Shown here: positions 1 through 7,467 of the stretch, one piece after another
Layout: each line of letters starts with the position of its first letter
Position numbering within the stretch: the stretch's first letter is position 1
DNA from: Synechococcus sp. Nb3U1
GTDB lineage: Bacteria; Cyanobacteriota; Cyanobacteriia; Thermostichales; Thermostichaceae
Direction: 5' to 3'
NCBI RefSeq assembly: GCF_021533835.1
Contig: NZ_JAKFYQ010000001.1
Span: 501,001-565,000, forward strand
Length of the DNA stretch: 64,000 nt
Position numbers and translations under genes: made by a program
The notes under the pieces: generated by a model
Told to the model about the DNA's origin: nothing
What the model saw: only the letters and a program-made list of their open reading frames with translations
Databases searched by the model: none

Positions 1-393
1 ATTCTGCCCAAATCGGTGAGCATGGCGGATGCGGTGTTTTCTAGCAGCCACCTTGGTCTGTTGATTCGCAGTTTGCAGTTGGGCCGTGTGGACTGGCTGA
101 AAGTAGCCCTGCAGGATCGCCTGCACCAACCGGCTCGTTTGGAATTGATCACCGGGTTCAAAACCGTCCAAGCCGCCGCACAGGCTGCTGGAGCCTACGG
201 GGTGGTGATCAGTGGAGCGGGCCCTACTCTTTTGGCCCTCTGTGCCCCCGACGATCGGGAACGGGTGGGATCTGCCATGGTCAGTGCCTGGCGGCAACTG
301 GATATTGAATCGGAGGCTAAGTTGCTCAACCTAGATCGGCAGGGCGGACGGGTCTTAGCAGTTTCCAGCTCAGATGAGCCGACCATTTTCTAA
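1..393 (+). CDS. thrB: Homoserine kinase, C-terminal part (5' truncated by window edge)
   Basis: The frame is open from base 1 and ends at TAA 391-393, giving about 130 C-terminal residues. It reads DAVFSSSHLGLLIRSL and then AYGVVISGAGPTLLAL, the glycine-rich C-terminal motif of GHMP-family homoserine kinases. The family phosphorylates L-homoserine with ATP on the route to threonine, in the cytoplasm. The N-terminal half with the main ATP-binding loop lies outside the window. The next gene is convergent and about 55 bases away, with no hairpin terminator between. The family call is secure from the motif and the match of the visible C-terminal portion. Confidence 0.88.
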   Translation: MLPKSVSMADAVFSSSHLGLLIRSLQLGRVDWLKVALQDRLHQPARLELITGFKTVQAAAQAAGAYGVVISGAGPTLLALCAPDDRERVGSAMVSAWRQLDIESEAKLLNLDRQGGRVLAVSSSDEPTIF

Positions 394-447
394 ATTTTCT
401 AAAATTGGTTGGTAAGAATTGGAGTGAAGATAAAGCTACTCTGCGAG

Positions 448-1026
448 TTACTCCACCGTCCCCAAGCCATTCTGTACCAGCAGCAACAAAGGGGGCAGAA
501 ACAGCCAAGCCGCTACCAATAGCGCCGCCGCTGCCACAATCAACACTGCCCCTGCCGCACAGTCTTTGGCGATCGCCGCCAGCAGATGATATTTGTTGCC
601 CAACGTCAGATCCACCACCGCTTCTAGGGCGGTATTCACCAGCTCGAGGGCCATCACCAACCCCGTCGCCAAACTGATCAGGGCCATTTCCACCGCACTT
701 AGCTTCAGGCCAAAGCCCAGCGCAAAAGCCACCGCCGCCACAGCAAGATGAATGCGGAAGTTCCGTTGGGTGCGGACGGCATAGGCCAAGCCTTTGCCCG
801 CAAAGTAGAAACTTTTGCCCAGGTTCGTCGCCACCCGCCAGGAGGGAGGTCGTTGCCAGGGATCCGTTGTCGGAGGCTGGGCATCCCCTGAAGGATCTGC
901 CGCAGATGGAGGAGTAGGAGCCACAACAGCCGGGCTGGAATACACTCCACGCCGCCGGAACGCCACCAACCGAGAGCGCTCAAGTAGCCGCAGACGTTGG
1001 GGAGAACGGCTAGAGCTACTGGCCAT
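448..1026 (-). CDS. dgkA: Diacylglycerol/undecaprenol kinase family protein
   Basis: This 192-residue protein has a polar N-terminal extension of about 65 residues followed by the compact three-helix DAGK membrane domain. The active-site motif ELVNTALEAVVDL is followed by AKDCAAGAVLIVAAAALLVA, as in prokaryotic diacylglycerol kinases and undecaprenol kinases. The family phosphorylates a lipid alcohol at the cytoplasmic membrane, recycling diacylglycerol or undecaprenol for phospholipid and cell-wall precursor supply; which lipid is used cannot be told from sequence. Its ATG overlaps the 3' end of ybeY by 11 bases, so the two are probably co-translated. The long N-terminal extension is unlike the roughly 120-residue E. 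coli enzyme but is common in cyanobacteria. Confidence 0.88.
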   Translation of the reverse strand: MASSSSRSPQRLRLLERSRLVAFRRRGVYSSPAVVAPTPPSAADPSGDAQPPTTDPWQRPPSWRVATNLGKSFYFAGKGLAYAVRTQRNFRIHLAVAAVAFALGFGLKLSAVEMALISLATGLVMALELVNTALEAVVDLTLGNKYHLLAAIAKDCAAGAVLIVAAAALLVAAWLFLPPLLLLVQNGLGTVE

Positions 1027-1519
1027 GCGTCACCTCCGAGCCCAGTTGGATCGCCGAGAGTAGCTGCCGTTGTTGCTGCATCATGCGCTGTAGGGACAGT
1101 TCATCTGGGTGATCCCACCCCAGCAGGTGGAGCAACCCGTGGGTAGCCAACCAAGCCAGCTCATCCGAGAGACGGTGTCCCTGAGCTTTGGCCTGCAGGC
1201 GAGCGGTTTGAACCGAAATGACGATATCCCCCAGCAGCCGTACCCCCGACACTTCACGGATCCCGACCGGGGCTAGCATCTCCTGAGCGGCAAAAGCCAA
1301 CACATCAGTGGGCTCATCGATTTGGCGAAACTCCCGGTTGAGCTCGCGGATGTGATCGTCTGAGGTGAGGCAAAGGCTCAGTTCACACGGGATCGTCACC
1401 CCCAGTTCCCGCAACCAAATCTCAAACCAATCACACCAGGTGGCTTCTTCAATTGGACTCGGGATATTGAACTGTAGGTACAGATCCAGGAATCCATCCA
1501 TGCGGGCCTCACTCCACAC
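1016..1519 (-). CDS. ybeY: Endoribonuclease YbeY (rRNA maturation factor)
   Basis: The C-terminal half holds HGLLHLLGWDHP, the three-histidine zinc-binding signature of the UPF0054/YbeY family, preceded by the conserved LNREFRQIDEPTDVLAFA segment. The family is a single-strand-specific metallo-endoribonuclease acting in 16S rRNA 3' maturation and ribosome quality control. The longest frame starts at GTG 1519; an ATG at 1501 is an alternative start six codons inside, and neither has a clearly better ribosome-binding site. The gene is upstream of and overlapping dgkA, an arrangement seen in many bacteria, so the two likely share one transcript. Confidence 0.92.
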   Translation of the reverse strand: MWSEARMDGFLDLYLQFNIPSPIEEATWCDWFEIWLRELGVTIPCELSLCLTSDDHIRELNREFRQIDEPTDVLAFAAQEMLAPVGIREVSGVRLLGDIVISVQTARLQAKAQGHRLSDELAWLATHGLLHLLGWDHPDELSLQRMMQQQRQLLSAIQLGSEVTHGQ

Positions 1520-1547
1520 CGATACGCCCCCTATTCTAGTGGGTAGG

Positions 1548-2261
1548 TCAGGTTAGGCCAGATTTCTGCGGAAATTGCCGCATTTGTATCAGCGGTACGA
1601 GAGCTTGACGAATACGATTTTCCAGCTTTTGTCCATCAGACACTGTATCCAAATACGCTTCTGGTGGGAATAAGTCTCCAGCAATTCCCACTGCCCATGC
1701 CCCGGCCCGTAGGTATTCCAATCCATTGGCCAGGGTTACCCCCCCTGTTGGGATCAGGGGCAGGGATCCCAACGGTTGCCGCAGATGGCGAATATAGCGG
1801 AATCCCCCCAGGCTCTCCACCGGGAACACCTTCACCGCTGTTGCCCCCGCCCGCCAAGCTGACCCAATTTCTGTCGGGGTGAGGGCCCCCGGCACGATGG
1901 GTAACCCTACCTCCTGCGCCCAGCGGATGACCTGCTCATCGGCAAAGGGAGAGACACAAAACTGTGCCCCCGCCTGCCAAGCCTGCTTGGCCATGTGTTG
2001 ATGCAAAACCGTACCGACCCCGATCCAGCACTGGGGATGGTGTTGTCGCAACTCCGCAATCAACTGCAAGTACTGGGGAACTTGGGTGGTGATTTCAATG
2101 TGTTGAATCCCGGCTTGGATGGCCACCGTCGCCTGTTGGGTGGCCTGAGCCAAACTCTCTTGGGCACGAATCACCCCGATCAAAGGCTGCTGCCACAACT
2201 GGAGCAACCAAGGGTGGGTCAAACGGTCATCCAGGCTGGGTTCAGGACAAGCAAACATCAC
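1548..2261 (-). CDS. eda: 2-dehydro-3-deoxyphosphogluconate (KDPG) aldolase
   Basis: A 237-residue TIM-barrel protein of the KDPG/KHG aldolase family. The Schiff-base lysine lies in TAVKVFPVES (about Lys144) and the catalytic glutamate in HIEITTQ (about Glu56); IGVGTVL and LIPTGGV phosphate-binding segments are also present. The enzyme cleaves KDPG to pyruvate and glyceraldehyde 3-phosphate, the last step of the Entner-Doudoroff route, which many cyanobacteria possess. The KHG-aldolase activity of the same family cannot be excluded. The gene stands about 30 bases upstream of ybeY on the same strand and may be its operon partner. Confidence 0.87.
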   Translation of the reverse strand: MMFACPEPSLDDRLTHPWLLQLWQQPLIGVIRAQESLAQATQQATVAIQAGIQHIEITTQVPQYLQLIAELRQHHPQCWIGVGTVLHQHMAKQAWQAGAQFCVSPFADEQVIRWAQEVGLPIVPGALTPTEIGSAWRAGATAVKVFPVESLGGFRYIRHLRQPLGSLPLIPTGGVTLANGLEYLRAGAWAVGIAGDLFPPEAYLDTVSDGQKLENRIRQALVPLIQMRQFPQKSGLT

Positions 2262-2336
2262 AATCCGATATCGGGAGAGGGCAGCTCAGGTGAGTTTTGG
2301 TAGGATAAGCCCTGTGGTTGTGGGGAAAGGTGGGGC

Positions 2337-3506
2337 TTGAATCGCGTGGCACGAAGCCTAAGGGCGTGGATGGTATTCGGGTTGCTCACCCTACTGCTGG
2401 TGGCAGGTCTGGGGATGGTAGCGCCATCGCAAGCCCAGAATGTCAACCAACTGCAACAACGGCAGCAGCAGATCCAGCAACAGATCCAAGGTAACCAACG
2501 CCGCCTAGAGGAACTGCGCCAAGCTGAACAGGAAGCCCGCCGCCGCATGGGATCCCTGCAGCAAAACATCCAACAAACGGAATCCAGCCTTCGGGATAAC
2601 CAGTATCGCCTGGAACAAGCCCAAAAAGCACTGGAGCAGGCCCAAAAGGATCTGGAGGATTTAGAGGATCGCCTAAAACGGCAACAACAGGGTACGGCTG
2701 CCCGGTTGCGCTATATGCAGCGGCAGGGGGCTGAACATTGGTGGGCTTTGTTACTGAGTAGCCGAGATTTGAACGAGTTTTTCGACCGCCGTCACCAACT
2801 GCAACTGTTGATCGAAGCGGATCGGCAATTGATCCAAGAACTTCAGGTCACCGCCACCGAGGTGGATCAACAACGCATCGCCCTAGAGGTGCAGCGCAAT
2901 GAGATTTCCCTGATTTTGCAGGAGCTGGCGGCCCAGAAAAATCAGTTGCAGCAGCAGGCCGCCACCCAAGAACAACTGGTTGGGCGCTTGGCCAATGAGC
3001 GAGCTTCTTTTGAGGCGGCACAGCGGCGTTTGGAAGCCGATTCGCAACAACTGACGGGGTTGATCCAGCAACTGATCGCCCAGCAATCGCAACAGCGGGG
3101 CGGCGGGGATCCGGTGCAGGGCACAGGCCGCTTGGTGGCTCCGGTGGGGGGGCCGATCACCAGTCCTTTTGGCTGGCGGGTTCACCCCATCTATCGCACC
3201 CGCCGCTTCCATGCGGGTATCGACTTTGGGGTGCCTACCGGAACGCCCGTACGAGCAGCAGATCGAGGTACGGTCATTTATGCCGGCTGGTACGGCGGCT
3301 ACGGCAATACCGTGATCATCAATCATGGCGGTGGTATCACCACCCTCTACGCCCACAACAGCCGCGTGGCCGTTGGCGTCGGGCAATCGGTGCAGCGGGG
3401 ACAAACCATCGCTGCCGCGGGCTCAACCGGGCTTTCCACTGGCCCCCATGTCCACTTCGAGGTGCGCCGCAACGGCCAGCCCGTGGATCCCCGCCGTTAT
3501 TTATGA
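2337..3506 (+). CDS. Secreted M23 peptidase / murein hydrolase activator (EnvC/NlpD type)
   Basis: A 389-residue exported protein. The TTG start at 2337 is preferred because it gives a basic n-region (MNRVARSLRAW) before a hydrophobic core and an AQA-type cleavage region near residue 35; starting at the next ATG would lose the charge. Residues about 35-250 are a glutamine-rich coiled coil. The C-terminal LytM/M23 domain carries HAGIDFG and GPHVHFEV, the H-x3-D and H-x-H zinc motifs, so it may be an active endopeptidase rather than an EnvC-like inactive activator. It acts on peptidoglycan in the periplasm, probably in cell separation. It ends 3 bases from the convergent ABC gene. Confidence 0.87.
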   Translation: MNRVARSLRAWMVFGLLTLLLVAGLGMVAPSQAQNVNQLQQRQQQIQQQIQGNQRRLEELRQAEQEARRRMGSLQQNIQQTESSLRDNQYRLEQAQKALEQAQKDLEDLEDRLKRQQQGTAARLRYMQRQGAEHWWALLLSSRDLNEFFDRRHQLQLLIEADRQLIQELQVTATEVDQQRIALEVQRNEISLILQELAAQKNQLQQQAATQEQLVGRLANERASFEAAQRRLEADSQQLTGLIQQLIAQQSQQRGGGDPVQGTGRLVAPVGGPITSPFGWRVHPIYRTRRFHAGIDFGVPTGTPVRAADRGTVIYAGWYGGYGNTVIINHGGGITTLYAHNSRVAVGVGQSVQRGQTIAAAGSTGLSTGPHVHFEVRRNGQPVDPRRYL

Positions 3507-3509
3507 TTT

Positions 3510-4163
3510 TTACGATTTGTGAAGCAGGGCATCCGCCTGGAGAGGCTGCAGGGATCCTGCCTGTAAAGTCCATCGCACATCGGCAATCTGGGACAGCTCC
3601 TCCGGGTCATGGGAAACCACTAGCACCGTCCACATCGATTTCAGCCGCGCCAACAGCTCGATCAACTGCCGCCGTACCGACCAATCCAACCCTGCCGTCG
3701 GCTCATCCAGTAGCAACAAAAATGGGCTGCGGATCAGCTGCACCGCCAGGGCCAACCGCCGCTGTTGCCCACCACTCAAATGGTTGGGGGAACCGCGCAA
3801 CGGGATCCCTTCCAACCCTACCTGCTTGAGGGCATTTTCGATCTCTTTTTCCCGCAACTCTGGGTGGCCAAAGCGCATTTCATCCAAGAGGGTGAGACCA
3901 CAAAAATGTCGTTCCGGGAACTGAAACACCAATCCGGCCATACCTCGCAATTGGGTGGGTAACAGATTCACCCCTTCCCAGACAATCTGTCCTTGGGTGG
4001 GGCGCGCCAACCCGGCCAAAATTTCCAGCAGGGTGCTCTTACCCGCCCCACTTTTGCCGACGATTAATCCCAACTGGTTTAATCCCAACTGGAAGGAAAG
4101 ATCCTTCAAAATCGGTTGGGACGCGGCTGCCGGATGATAGGAAAGGTTCTGGACTTGCAGCAT
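3510..4163 (-). CDS. ABC transporter ATP-binding protein, ECF/CbiO-like
   Basis: A 217-residue single nucleotide-binding domain with Walker A GKSGAGKST, Q-loop in VFQFPERHFCGLT, signature LSGGQQRR, Walker B FLLLLDEPTAGLD and switch histidine in VVSHD. The VFQFPE segment after the Q-loop is typical of energy-coupling-factor (EcfA/CbiO) ATPases, which power vitamin or metal uptake, and of the plastid ABCI11-type proteins. No membrane partner or substrate-binding component is adjacent, so the substrate is unknown. The gene is convergent with the M23 peptidase. Confidence 0.83.
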   Translation of the reverse strand: MLQVQNLSYHPAAASQPILKDLSFQLGLNQLGLIVGKSGAGKSTLLEILAGLARPTQGQIVWEGVNLLPTQLRGMAGLVFQFPERHFCGLTLLDEMRFGHPELREKEIENALKQVGLEGIPLRGSPNHLSGGQQRRLALAVQLIRSPFLLLLDEPTAGLDWSVRRQLIELLARLKSMWTVLVVSHDPEELSQIADVRWTLQAGSLQPLQADALLHKS

Positions 4164-4227
4164 GACGGGCTGAAGGGGGGAGGCTGTCGTTATTCTGGCA
4201 GGACTCCGCCCAAAAACCTATTGCTGA

Positions 4228-4476
4228 TTACAGCCACTCCTCCAACCGCCCCAACTGATCCCGAAAACCATGGGTGAGTTCTCGGTACCAATCCCGCAGT
4301 TCGAGTTGATCCACAGCACGCCGCAATGCCTCCTGAGAACGCTGGATCGGTCGCAGGGCTGTAGGCGGGATCCCTTCTTGGGCCGCAACTTGCTCAAACA
4401 GAGCCAGTTCCGTTTGCACGTAGAGAATCAGATTGGCCACATCCTGGGGGTGCGGGTAGGGGGTGGAATCGGGCAT
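4228..4476 (-). CDS. Small conserved-looking hypothetical protein
   Basis: An 82-residue acidic, mostly helical soluble protein without signal peptide or membrane segment, ending in GFRDQLGRLEEWL. I do not recognise a named family. It lies 65 bases upstream of the ECF-type ATPase on the same strand, so they may be co-transcribed. There is no strong ribosome-binding site before the ATG at 4476, which lowers confidence in the start. Amino-acid composition is protein-like rather than that of an antisense frame, and no competing gene occupies the opposite strand. Confidence 0.6.
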   Translation of the reverse strand: MPDSTPYPHPQDVANLILYVQTELALFEQVAAQEGIPPTALRPIQRSQEALRRAVDQLELRDWYRELTHGFRDQLGRLEEWL

Positions 4477-4601
4477 TGGGGAGAGAGACCAGCAGCAACA
4501 CTAGTTCCATTCTGACCAGGGATCCACCCGATGGTTGTTATCCACCTCAGGGGAGAAGGCTGGTAAGGTAAGGAGGGATTTTTTGCTGCTCTGGAGGTTG
4601 C

Positions 4602-5102
4602 ATGAGCCAGAAGCTACTCTTCGTCTGTCTGGGTAATATTTGTCGCTCCCCCACTGCCGAAGGGATCACCGATCACCTCCTGCGCAGCAGCGGGATCCCG
4701 GACGCGATTCTCTGTGACTCCGCCGGTACCGGCGCCTATCATGCCGGCAGCCCCCCGGATCGGCGCATGCGCCAGGCTGCCCAACGCTATGGGCTGGATC
4801 TGCGAGGTGAGGCCCGCCAAATTCGCCCGACGGATTTGCGGGAGTTCGATTTGATCCTGGCGATGGATCGGCAAAATTATCGAGACATTCTCAGTCTGGA
4901 TCCACAGGGCAAATACGCCGAGAAAGTGCGCTTGATGTGCAGTTATTGTCGTTCTCATCCTGACGAAGAAGTTCCGGATCCCTACTATGGAGGAGAAGAG
5001 GGCTTTCACTACGTGATCGAGTTGCTCTGGGATGCCTGTATTGGCCTGTTGGAATCTTTGGTGCCGGGGGTGAATCTGCCTCCCTTGCCTCCCCGCGTCT
5101 GA
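4602..5102 (+). CDS. Low-molecular-weight protein tyrosine phosphatase
   Basis: A 166-residue cytoplasmic phosphatase. The P-loop VCLGNICRSPTAE gives the C-x5-R-S/T signature (Cys9 nucleophile, Arg15) and VPDPYYGG supplies the general-acid aspartate (about Asp126). The family removes phosphate from tyrosine-phosphorylated proteins or, in some bacteria, arginine phosphate or exopolysaccharide kinases. The ATG at 4602 follows a GGAGG ribosome-binding site. Length is normal. No cognate tyrosine kinase is adjacent. Confidence 0.92.
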   Translation: MSQKLLFVCLGNICRSPTAEGITDHLLRSSGIPDAILCDSAGTGAYHAGSPPDRRMRQAAQRYGLDLRGEARQIRPTDLREFDLILAMDRQNYRDILSLDPQGKYAEKVRLMCSYCRSHPDEEVPDPYYGGEEGFHYVIELLWDACIGLLESLVPGVNLPPLPPRV

Positions 5103-5112
5103 ACCTTTCGCT

Positions 5113-5195
5113 GGGATCCCTTTCGTGATTTAATTTTGTAATTTATTTTAATGAATTATCTCTGGGCAAAGGGATCCCTTTTGGTTAATTTTGGG
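5113..5195 (+). terminator. Possible terminator built from two GGGATCCC octamers
   Basis: Eleven bases at 5113-5123 (GGGATCCCTTT) are exactly complementary to 5168-5178 (AAAGGGATCCC). The loop is a 44-base AT-rich stretch and the second arm runs into TTTTGGTTAATTTTGG. The position just after the phosphatase gene fits termination, but the loop is long, and each octamer is also self-complementary, so other folds compete. Confidence 0.4.
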
Positions 5196-5325
5196 GTTGG
5201 GATGGGTGATCCTAGGGTTCATAGTTCATAGCTTGTGAAAATTGTGAAAAGCCTCTGAGAAACTGGGATCCCCCAGGCTTCTTGCTGTTTCAGTAAACTG
5301 ATAAATTTTCGGGGAATTAAAATTC

Positions 5326-5652
5326 ATGGATGAATCTTTATCTGGTCTGATTTCAATCGCTTTTTACGTCTTTTTTAGCTACACCTTGATGGTGATTGGG
5401 CAAAAATTGAGTGTGCCGAACGCTTGGTTAGCCTGGATCCCGATTGCCAATATTTGGGTGATGTGTCGAGCTGCGGGCAAGCCGGGTTGGTGGGTGATCC
5501 TCTTTTTCATCCCCTTGGTGAATTTGATCTTTGCCATCTGGGTGATCTTTGCCATCCCGCCCCGCCTGAACAAATCCCGCTGGTTGGGACTGCTCGTTTT
5601 CCTGCCGGTTTTGGGAGCTTTGGCCTATTCCGGCATCTTGGCCTTTACCTAA
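5326..5652 (+). CDS. Small membrane protein, DUF5684-like
   Basis: A 108-residue protein with about three membrane segments (residues about 8-25, 55-78 and 85-105) separated by a short RAAGKPGWW loop and the basic segment PPRLNKSRW. The pattern of a glycine-lysine-proline-glycine-tryptophan turn before a membrane helix is what I recall for DUF5684-type small membrane proteins; the function of these is unknown. It is followed after 9 bases by another membrane protein gene on the same strand, so the pair is probably one operon. Confidence 0.7.
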   Translation: MDESLSGLISIAFYVFFSYTLMVIGQKLSVPNAWLAWIPIANIWVMCRAAGKPGWWVILFFIPLVNLIFAIWVIFAIPPRLNKSRWLGLLVFLPVLGALAYSGILAFT

Positions 5653-5661
5653 CCCAAAATC

Positions 5662-6072
5662 ATGGAACGACCTGCCAGCGTCACCCTCATTGCGCTCATT
5701 CAAATGCTGTTTGCTGGGTTAACCCTGTTGGTCAGTTTGTTCGGGGTGATGGCCGGAGCTGTGGTGGGGGGGCTGGCCGCCTCCGGTGGAGATACGATCT
5801 TCGGGATAGTGCTGGGTAGTTTGGTAACTTTTATTTTTCTGCTCAGCCTGGCTTACGGCTTTCTCGGAATTGTCTTCTCCGTTGGGTTATTGCAACTTAG
5901 GGGCTGGGGATGGCTGGGATCTTTGGTGATGCAGGCGCTGGGTTTGGGGTTTGGACTGCTACAGTTTCTCGGAGGTGTAGGAGGCGGCATGTCTCTGGGA
6001 AGTATTCTTATCAGTGGCATCATCGTATACGTGCTGCTGCTGCCTGAGGTGAAACGCGCTTTTGGCCGATAG
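5662..6072 (+). CDS. Small polytopic membrane protein, function unknown
   Basis: A 136-residue, very hydrophobic protein with about four membrane segments; GGLAASGG and GGVGGGMSLGS form glycine-rich turns. No motif points to a function. The gene directly follows the other small membrane protein, suggesting joint expression. The sequence resembles no transporter I can name. Confidence 0.68.
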   Translation: MERPASVTLIALIQMLFAGLTLLVSLFGVMAGAVVGGLAASGGDTIFGIVLGSLVTFIFLLSLAYGFLGIVFSVGLLQLRGWGWLGSLVMQALGLGFGLLQFLGGVGGGMSLGSILISGIIVYVLLLPEVKRAFGR

Positions 6073-6209
6073 GAAAGAGGGGAAAAGTATTCCGATCCTC
6101 CAAGCGATCGAGGTTATCTGTAATCAATTTCAGATTCAGATTAGGAAATGACCGCTAAATAATTTCTACCTGTAGAGATTTCTATCTGCAGAGACAGTAG
6201 TGTTCGGCT

Positions 6210-6518
6210 CTACCACTTGAGCAGGTTAAAACTCTCCATATCGATGGTGGCTCGATTGCGGTAAATTCCCAATACAATCGCCAAGCCCACCGCCGCTTCT
6301 GCAGCTGCCACCGTAATCACGAACACCGAAAACACCTGCCCACGAATCATGCCCGAGTCAAGAAAGTTGGAGAAGGCAATAAAATTCAGGTTCACCGCGT
6401 TCAACATCAACTCAATGGACATCAACACCCGAATCGCATTGCGGCTCACGATCAACCCATAAATGCCAATGCAAAAGAGAGTGGCCGCCACCAACAGAAA
6501 AAATTGCAGCTGCAACAT
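6210..6518 (-). CDS. ndhE: NAD(P)H-quinone oxidoreductase subunit 4L (NdhE/NuoK)
   Basis: A 102-residue three-helix membrane subunit of the cyanobacterial NDH-1 complex in the thylakoid membrane, which couples ferredoxin oxidation and plastoquinone reduction to proton pumping. The conserved [13 protein letters not shown] (with the glutamate of the proton path) and [16 protein letters not shown] segments and the ending ESFNLLKW are characteristic. The ATG at 6518 is chosen over 6524 and 6551 because GAGGAG lies 7 bases upstream and NdhE proteins normally begin with M-x-L-Q-x-F. It follows ndhG by 66 bases. Confidence 0.93.
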   Translation of the reverse strand: MLQLQFFLLVAATLFCIGIYGLIVSRNAIRVLMSIELMLNAVNLNFIAFSNFLDSGMIRGQVFSVFVITVAAAEAAVGLAIVLGIYRNRATIDMESFNLLKW

Positions 6519-6584
6519 CAACATACTCCTCAAAGGTCGTGCGTGTAACAAGTGAGTTTGAATTTCCAGGGATCCGAGAAACGC

Positions 6585-7193
6585 TCAACGGGTGCTCACC
6601 AATTCTGGTTCTGACTCGCTGCCCGATTCAATCTGCGGTCTGGCCCGCTCTAGTAGGCTCAAATCCCCTTCTCCCATCTGCGGGAGGGCAAATTCTCGAC
6701 GTGCCAAAACAATTGCCCCAATCAACGCCATCAACAGCAGCACCGAGGCCAACTCGAAAGGCAGTAGATAATCGCTGAAGAAGTGCCCACCCATCACCAA
6801 AACGCTGCTCAGGGATTGGATCGGTTGCAATTCCCAGGGAGTATCAAAGGCCATCGCTGCCAAAAGGGCAAACAGCCCTAAACACACCACTGCTGTCACG
6901 CCATTGCGCAGCCAGCCCAGTTTCAGAGGGGCAAAGTTGTAGCGCCGATTCACCAACATAATAGCGAACAGGATCAGCACGTTCACGGCACCGACGTAGA
7001 TGAGTACCTGTGCTGCCGCAACAAAATCGGCATTCAGGAGAAGGTATAGCCCGGCCATGCTGAGGAAAACTCCCCCGAGCAGAAAACCCGAGTAGACGAT
7101 ACTGGGGGCCCAAACGACTCCCAGGGCAAACCCGATAGCCATCAGCGATAACACTGCGAACGTGACCAGTTGTGCGCCTTCTGCAAGGGTCAT
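6585..7193 (-). CDS. ndhG: NAD(P)H-quinone oxidoreductase subunit 6 (NdhG/NuoJ)
   Basis: A 202-residue subunit with five membrane segments in the first about 165 residues; LLNADFVAAAQVLIYVGAVN is the hallmark of NuoJ/NdhG. It contributes to the membrane arm of NDH-1. In many cyanobacteria the order is ndhA-ndhI-ndhG-ndhE, but here nothing related lies upstream: a 274-base non-coding stretch and a glycosyltransferase gene follow instead, so ndhGE form their own transcription unit. Confidence 0.93.
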   Translation of the reverse strand: MTLAEGAQLVTFAVLSLMAIGFALGVVWAPSIVYSGFLLGGVFLSMAGLYLLLNADFVAAAQVLIYVGAVNVLILFAIMLVNRRYNFAPLKLGWLRNGVTAVVCLGLFALLAAMAFDTPWELQPIQSLSSVLVMGGHFFSDYLLPFELASVLLLMALIGAIVLARREFALPQMGEGDLSLLERARPQIESGSESEPELVSTR

Positions 7194-7277
7194 GGAAGAT
7201 TCGTCCTTTCGATGCTTGTCTCTCTATACACTGTACTGTCCGATTGGATTTAGGAGAAGCACAACTCCCTTTTCCGA

Positions 7278-7316
7278 CCGATAGAGGAATCTCTAAAACC
7301 GATAGAGAAATCTCTA
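7278..7316. repeat. Two tandem 18-bp palindromic units upstream of ndhG
   Basis: CCGATAGAGGAATCTCTA (7278-7295) is repeated with one change at 7299-7316, a 21-base period or two helical turns. Each unit contains TAGAG-A/G-AATCTCTA, a near-perfect inverted repeat. The site lies about 85-125 bases upstream of the ndhG start and has the geometry of a tandem operator. A related ten-base core is found again just downstream of ndhE (about 6172-6183). No regulator can be assigned. Confidence 0.5.
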
Positions 7317-7467
7317 GGTTGTGGAGCCCTCCAACCCGATGACTATACAGCTTTTTCCAGTACCTCGGGCCCTTGATCCCCTACAGTCCATACGGGCTAA
7401 TTGGGCTAATTCCTGATCTGGCCGGGATTCCAGGTCGCCTCAGATATAAAGCCTATAAAGTATAAAG

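Noticed and set aside
2883-3404. Long minus-strand frame opposite the M23 peptidase
   Set aside because: It is a shadow of the peptidase coding strand; translation shows no family pattern.
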